Shown: positions 52,035-52,556 of the stretch, one piece after another | Layout: the number at the start of each line of letters is the position of its first letter | Position numbering within the stretch: position 1 is the first letter of the stretch | NCBI GenBank assembly: GCA_016793645.1 | Contig: JAEUHD010000008.1 | Span: 1-52,556, forward strand | From: Verrucomicrobiales bacterium | Lineage (GTDB): Bacteria > Verrucomicrobiota > Verrucomicrobiia > Limisphaerales > UBA9464 | Direction: 5' to 3' | DNA: 52,556 nucleotides | The notes under the pieces: model-generated | What the model was told of the DNA's origin: nothing | The model's input: only the letters and a program-made list of their open reading frames with translations | The model's database searches: none | Translations under genes and position numbers: made by a program

Positions 52035-52261
52035 GGCGTACGAGGGATGCGGATGGTCAGGACGTTTTTCAGCGCAGTTCCTAGCGTGTCCGCCCGGTGC
52101 AAGACCAGCACAGAGAATCGGATTCCTCGGGGTTGACGATCTCGGTGGCTGCGGGCTGCCGCCGCCGGGTGACGATTCCGAAGCGCTGCGGCGCGCAGGA
52201 GCAATGCCTGAGCGGTTTTCCTTCGGGCAGGCCGGATTGCGGGTCCCCTTCGCCCCGGGCA

Positions 52262-52556
52262 TCAGTGGGCGGCCTCGTGGTCGCGGATGTAGTCCTGGCG
52301 GAGGCCGAGGGCCTCGGGGGCGTGGAGGACGAGCATTTTCTCGCGGATGTCCTTGGGGACGGAGTGGCGGGTGAGGCGTGAAACCACGATCATGAGGAGG
52401 ATGGCCAGGGGCACGGCCCAGAGCGCGGGCTGTTCGCCGAGAATGCGCAGGAGGGGATGGGCGGCCCAGAAGTCGGCGAGGGAGTAGGGTTTGAGGGCGG
52501 CGAACCAGTCGGGTTCGGGACGGCCGAGGGCCTTGAACTTGGCGGCCTGGGTGGTG
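52262..52556 (-). CDS. Sodium/solute symporter, C-terminal end (5' end outside window)
   Basis: The frame is open from the right edge to a stop at 52262 and gives 97 residues. It contains one hydrophobic segment (WAVPLAILLMIVVSRL) followed by RHSVPKDIREKMLVLHAPEA and LGLRQDYIRDHEAAH. This tail is typical of sodium:solute symporter family proteins, where a short cytoplasmic end with LHAPE-like and DYI motifs follows the last helix. Substrate is unknown. The 227-bp gap to the chagasin-like gene holds no clear signal. Confidence 0.75.
   Translation of the reverse strand, partial: TTQAAKFKALGRPEPDWFAALKPYSLADFWAAHPLLRILGEQPALWAVPLAILLMIVVSRLTRHSVPKDIREKMLVLHAPEALGLRQDYIRDHEAAH

Overview
The window reads as a GC-rich chromosomal segment of a member of the Verrucomicrobiota (PVC superphylum), probably a free-living heterotroph. 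The evidence is the gene content: an overlapping DUF1501 / DUF1549-DUF1553 pair, a large PVC-type protein with HEAT-like repeats and a CxxCH heme motif, a DUF1080 3-keto-glycoside hydrolase, a DUF5069 protein and several Tat-signal proteins. No tRNA, rRNA, CRISPR array, transposase, integrase or phage gene was found, so this looks like stable backbone with lineage-specific genes interspersed. About 50 genes are packed tightly on both strands, and several neighbouring genes overlap.

Layout. 0-2.1 kb (minus): an ECF sigma factor, a small membrane protein (anti-sigma-like) and a bactofilin-like membrane protein cut by the left edge. 2.4-7.8 kb: a squalene/phytoene synthase-like enzyme, rpoN, a YycJ-like metallo-hydrolase, accD and a ComF-type phosphoribosyltransferase. 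8-11.3 kb: a protein-kinase-like gene 7 bp upstream of a large secreted PVC heme/HEAT protein. 11.4-13.8 kb (minus): purD overlapping an S41-like gene that has lost its catalytic residues. 13.9-16.2 kb: a secreted protein with three copies of a 155-residue module. 16.2-18.6 kb: an MtnK-like kinase and a Tat-exported aldose epimerase. 18.7-21.1 kb: rph, a histidine phosphatase and prmA as one operon, overlapping tail-to-tail an O-antigen-ligase-like gene coupled to holB. 23.7-26.8 kb: infC with a TTG start, two lineage proteins and an MFS transporter.

26.9-31.4 kb: DUF1080 hydrolase, HEAT-like protein, TPR-like membrane protein, a stand-alone cyclic-nucleotide-binding-like domain and a metallophosphoesterase. 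31.5-35.6 kb: the DUF1501/DUF1553 pair. 35.8-42.7 kb (plus): DUF5069 protein, xseB, dxs, a primary-like sigma-70 factor ending in a clear intrinsic terminator, and acetyl-CoA synthetase. 42.7-52.6 kb: DEAD-box helicase, a REP-like inverted repeat, a sulfite-oxidase-like Tat enzyme, a monothiol glutaredoxin, an AlkA-like glycosylase, a secreted lactonase-like propeller, a patatin lipoprotein, aroQ, a GH5-like glycosidase, a DsbA-fold protein, a chagasin-like lipoprotein and the C-terminus of a sodium/solute symporter cut by the right edge.

Functionally, housekeeping genes (fatty acid, purine, shikimate and isoprenoid synthesis, replication, translation) alternate with an exported carbohydrate and redox repertoire typical of polysaccharide-degrading Verrucomicrobiota. 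No complete, clearly novel defence or mobile system is visible. The best leads are the ECF/bactofilin operon, degenerate enzymes kept in operons (kinase-like, S41-like, cNMP-binding-like), the triple-module secreted protein and the REP-like element.
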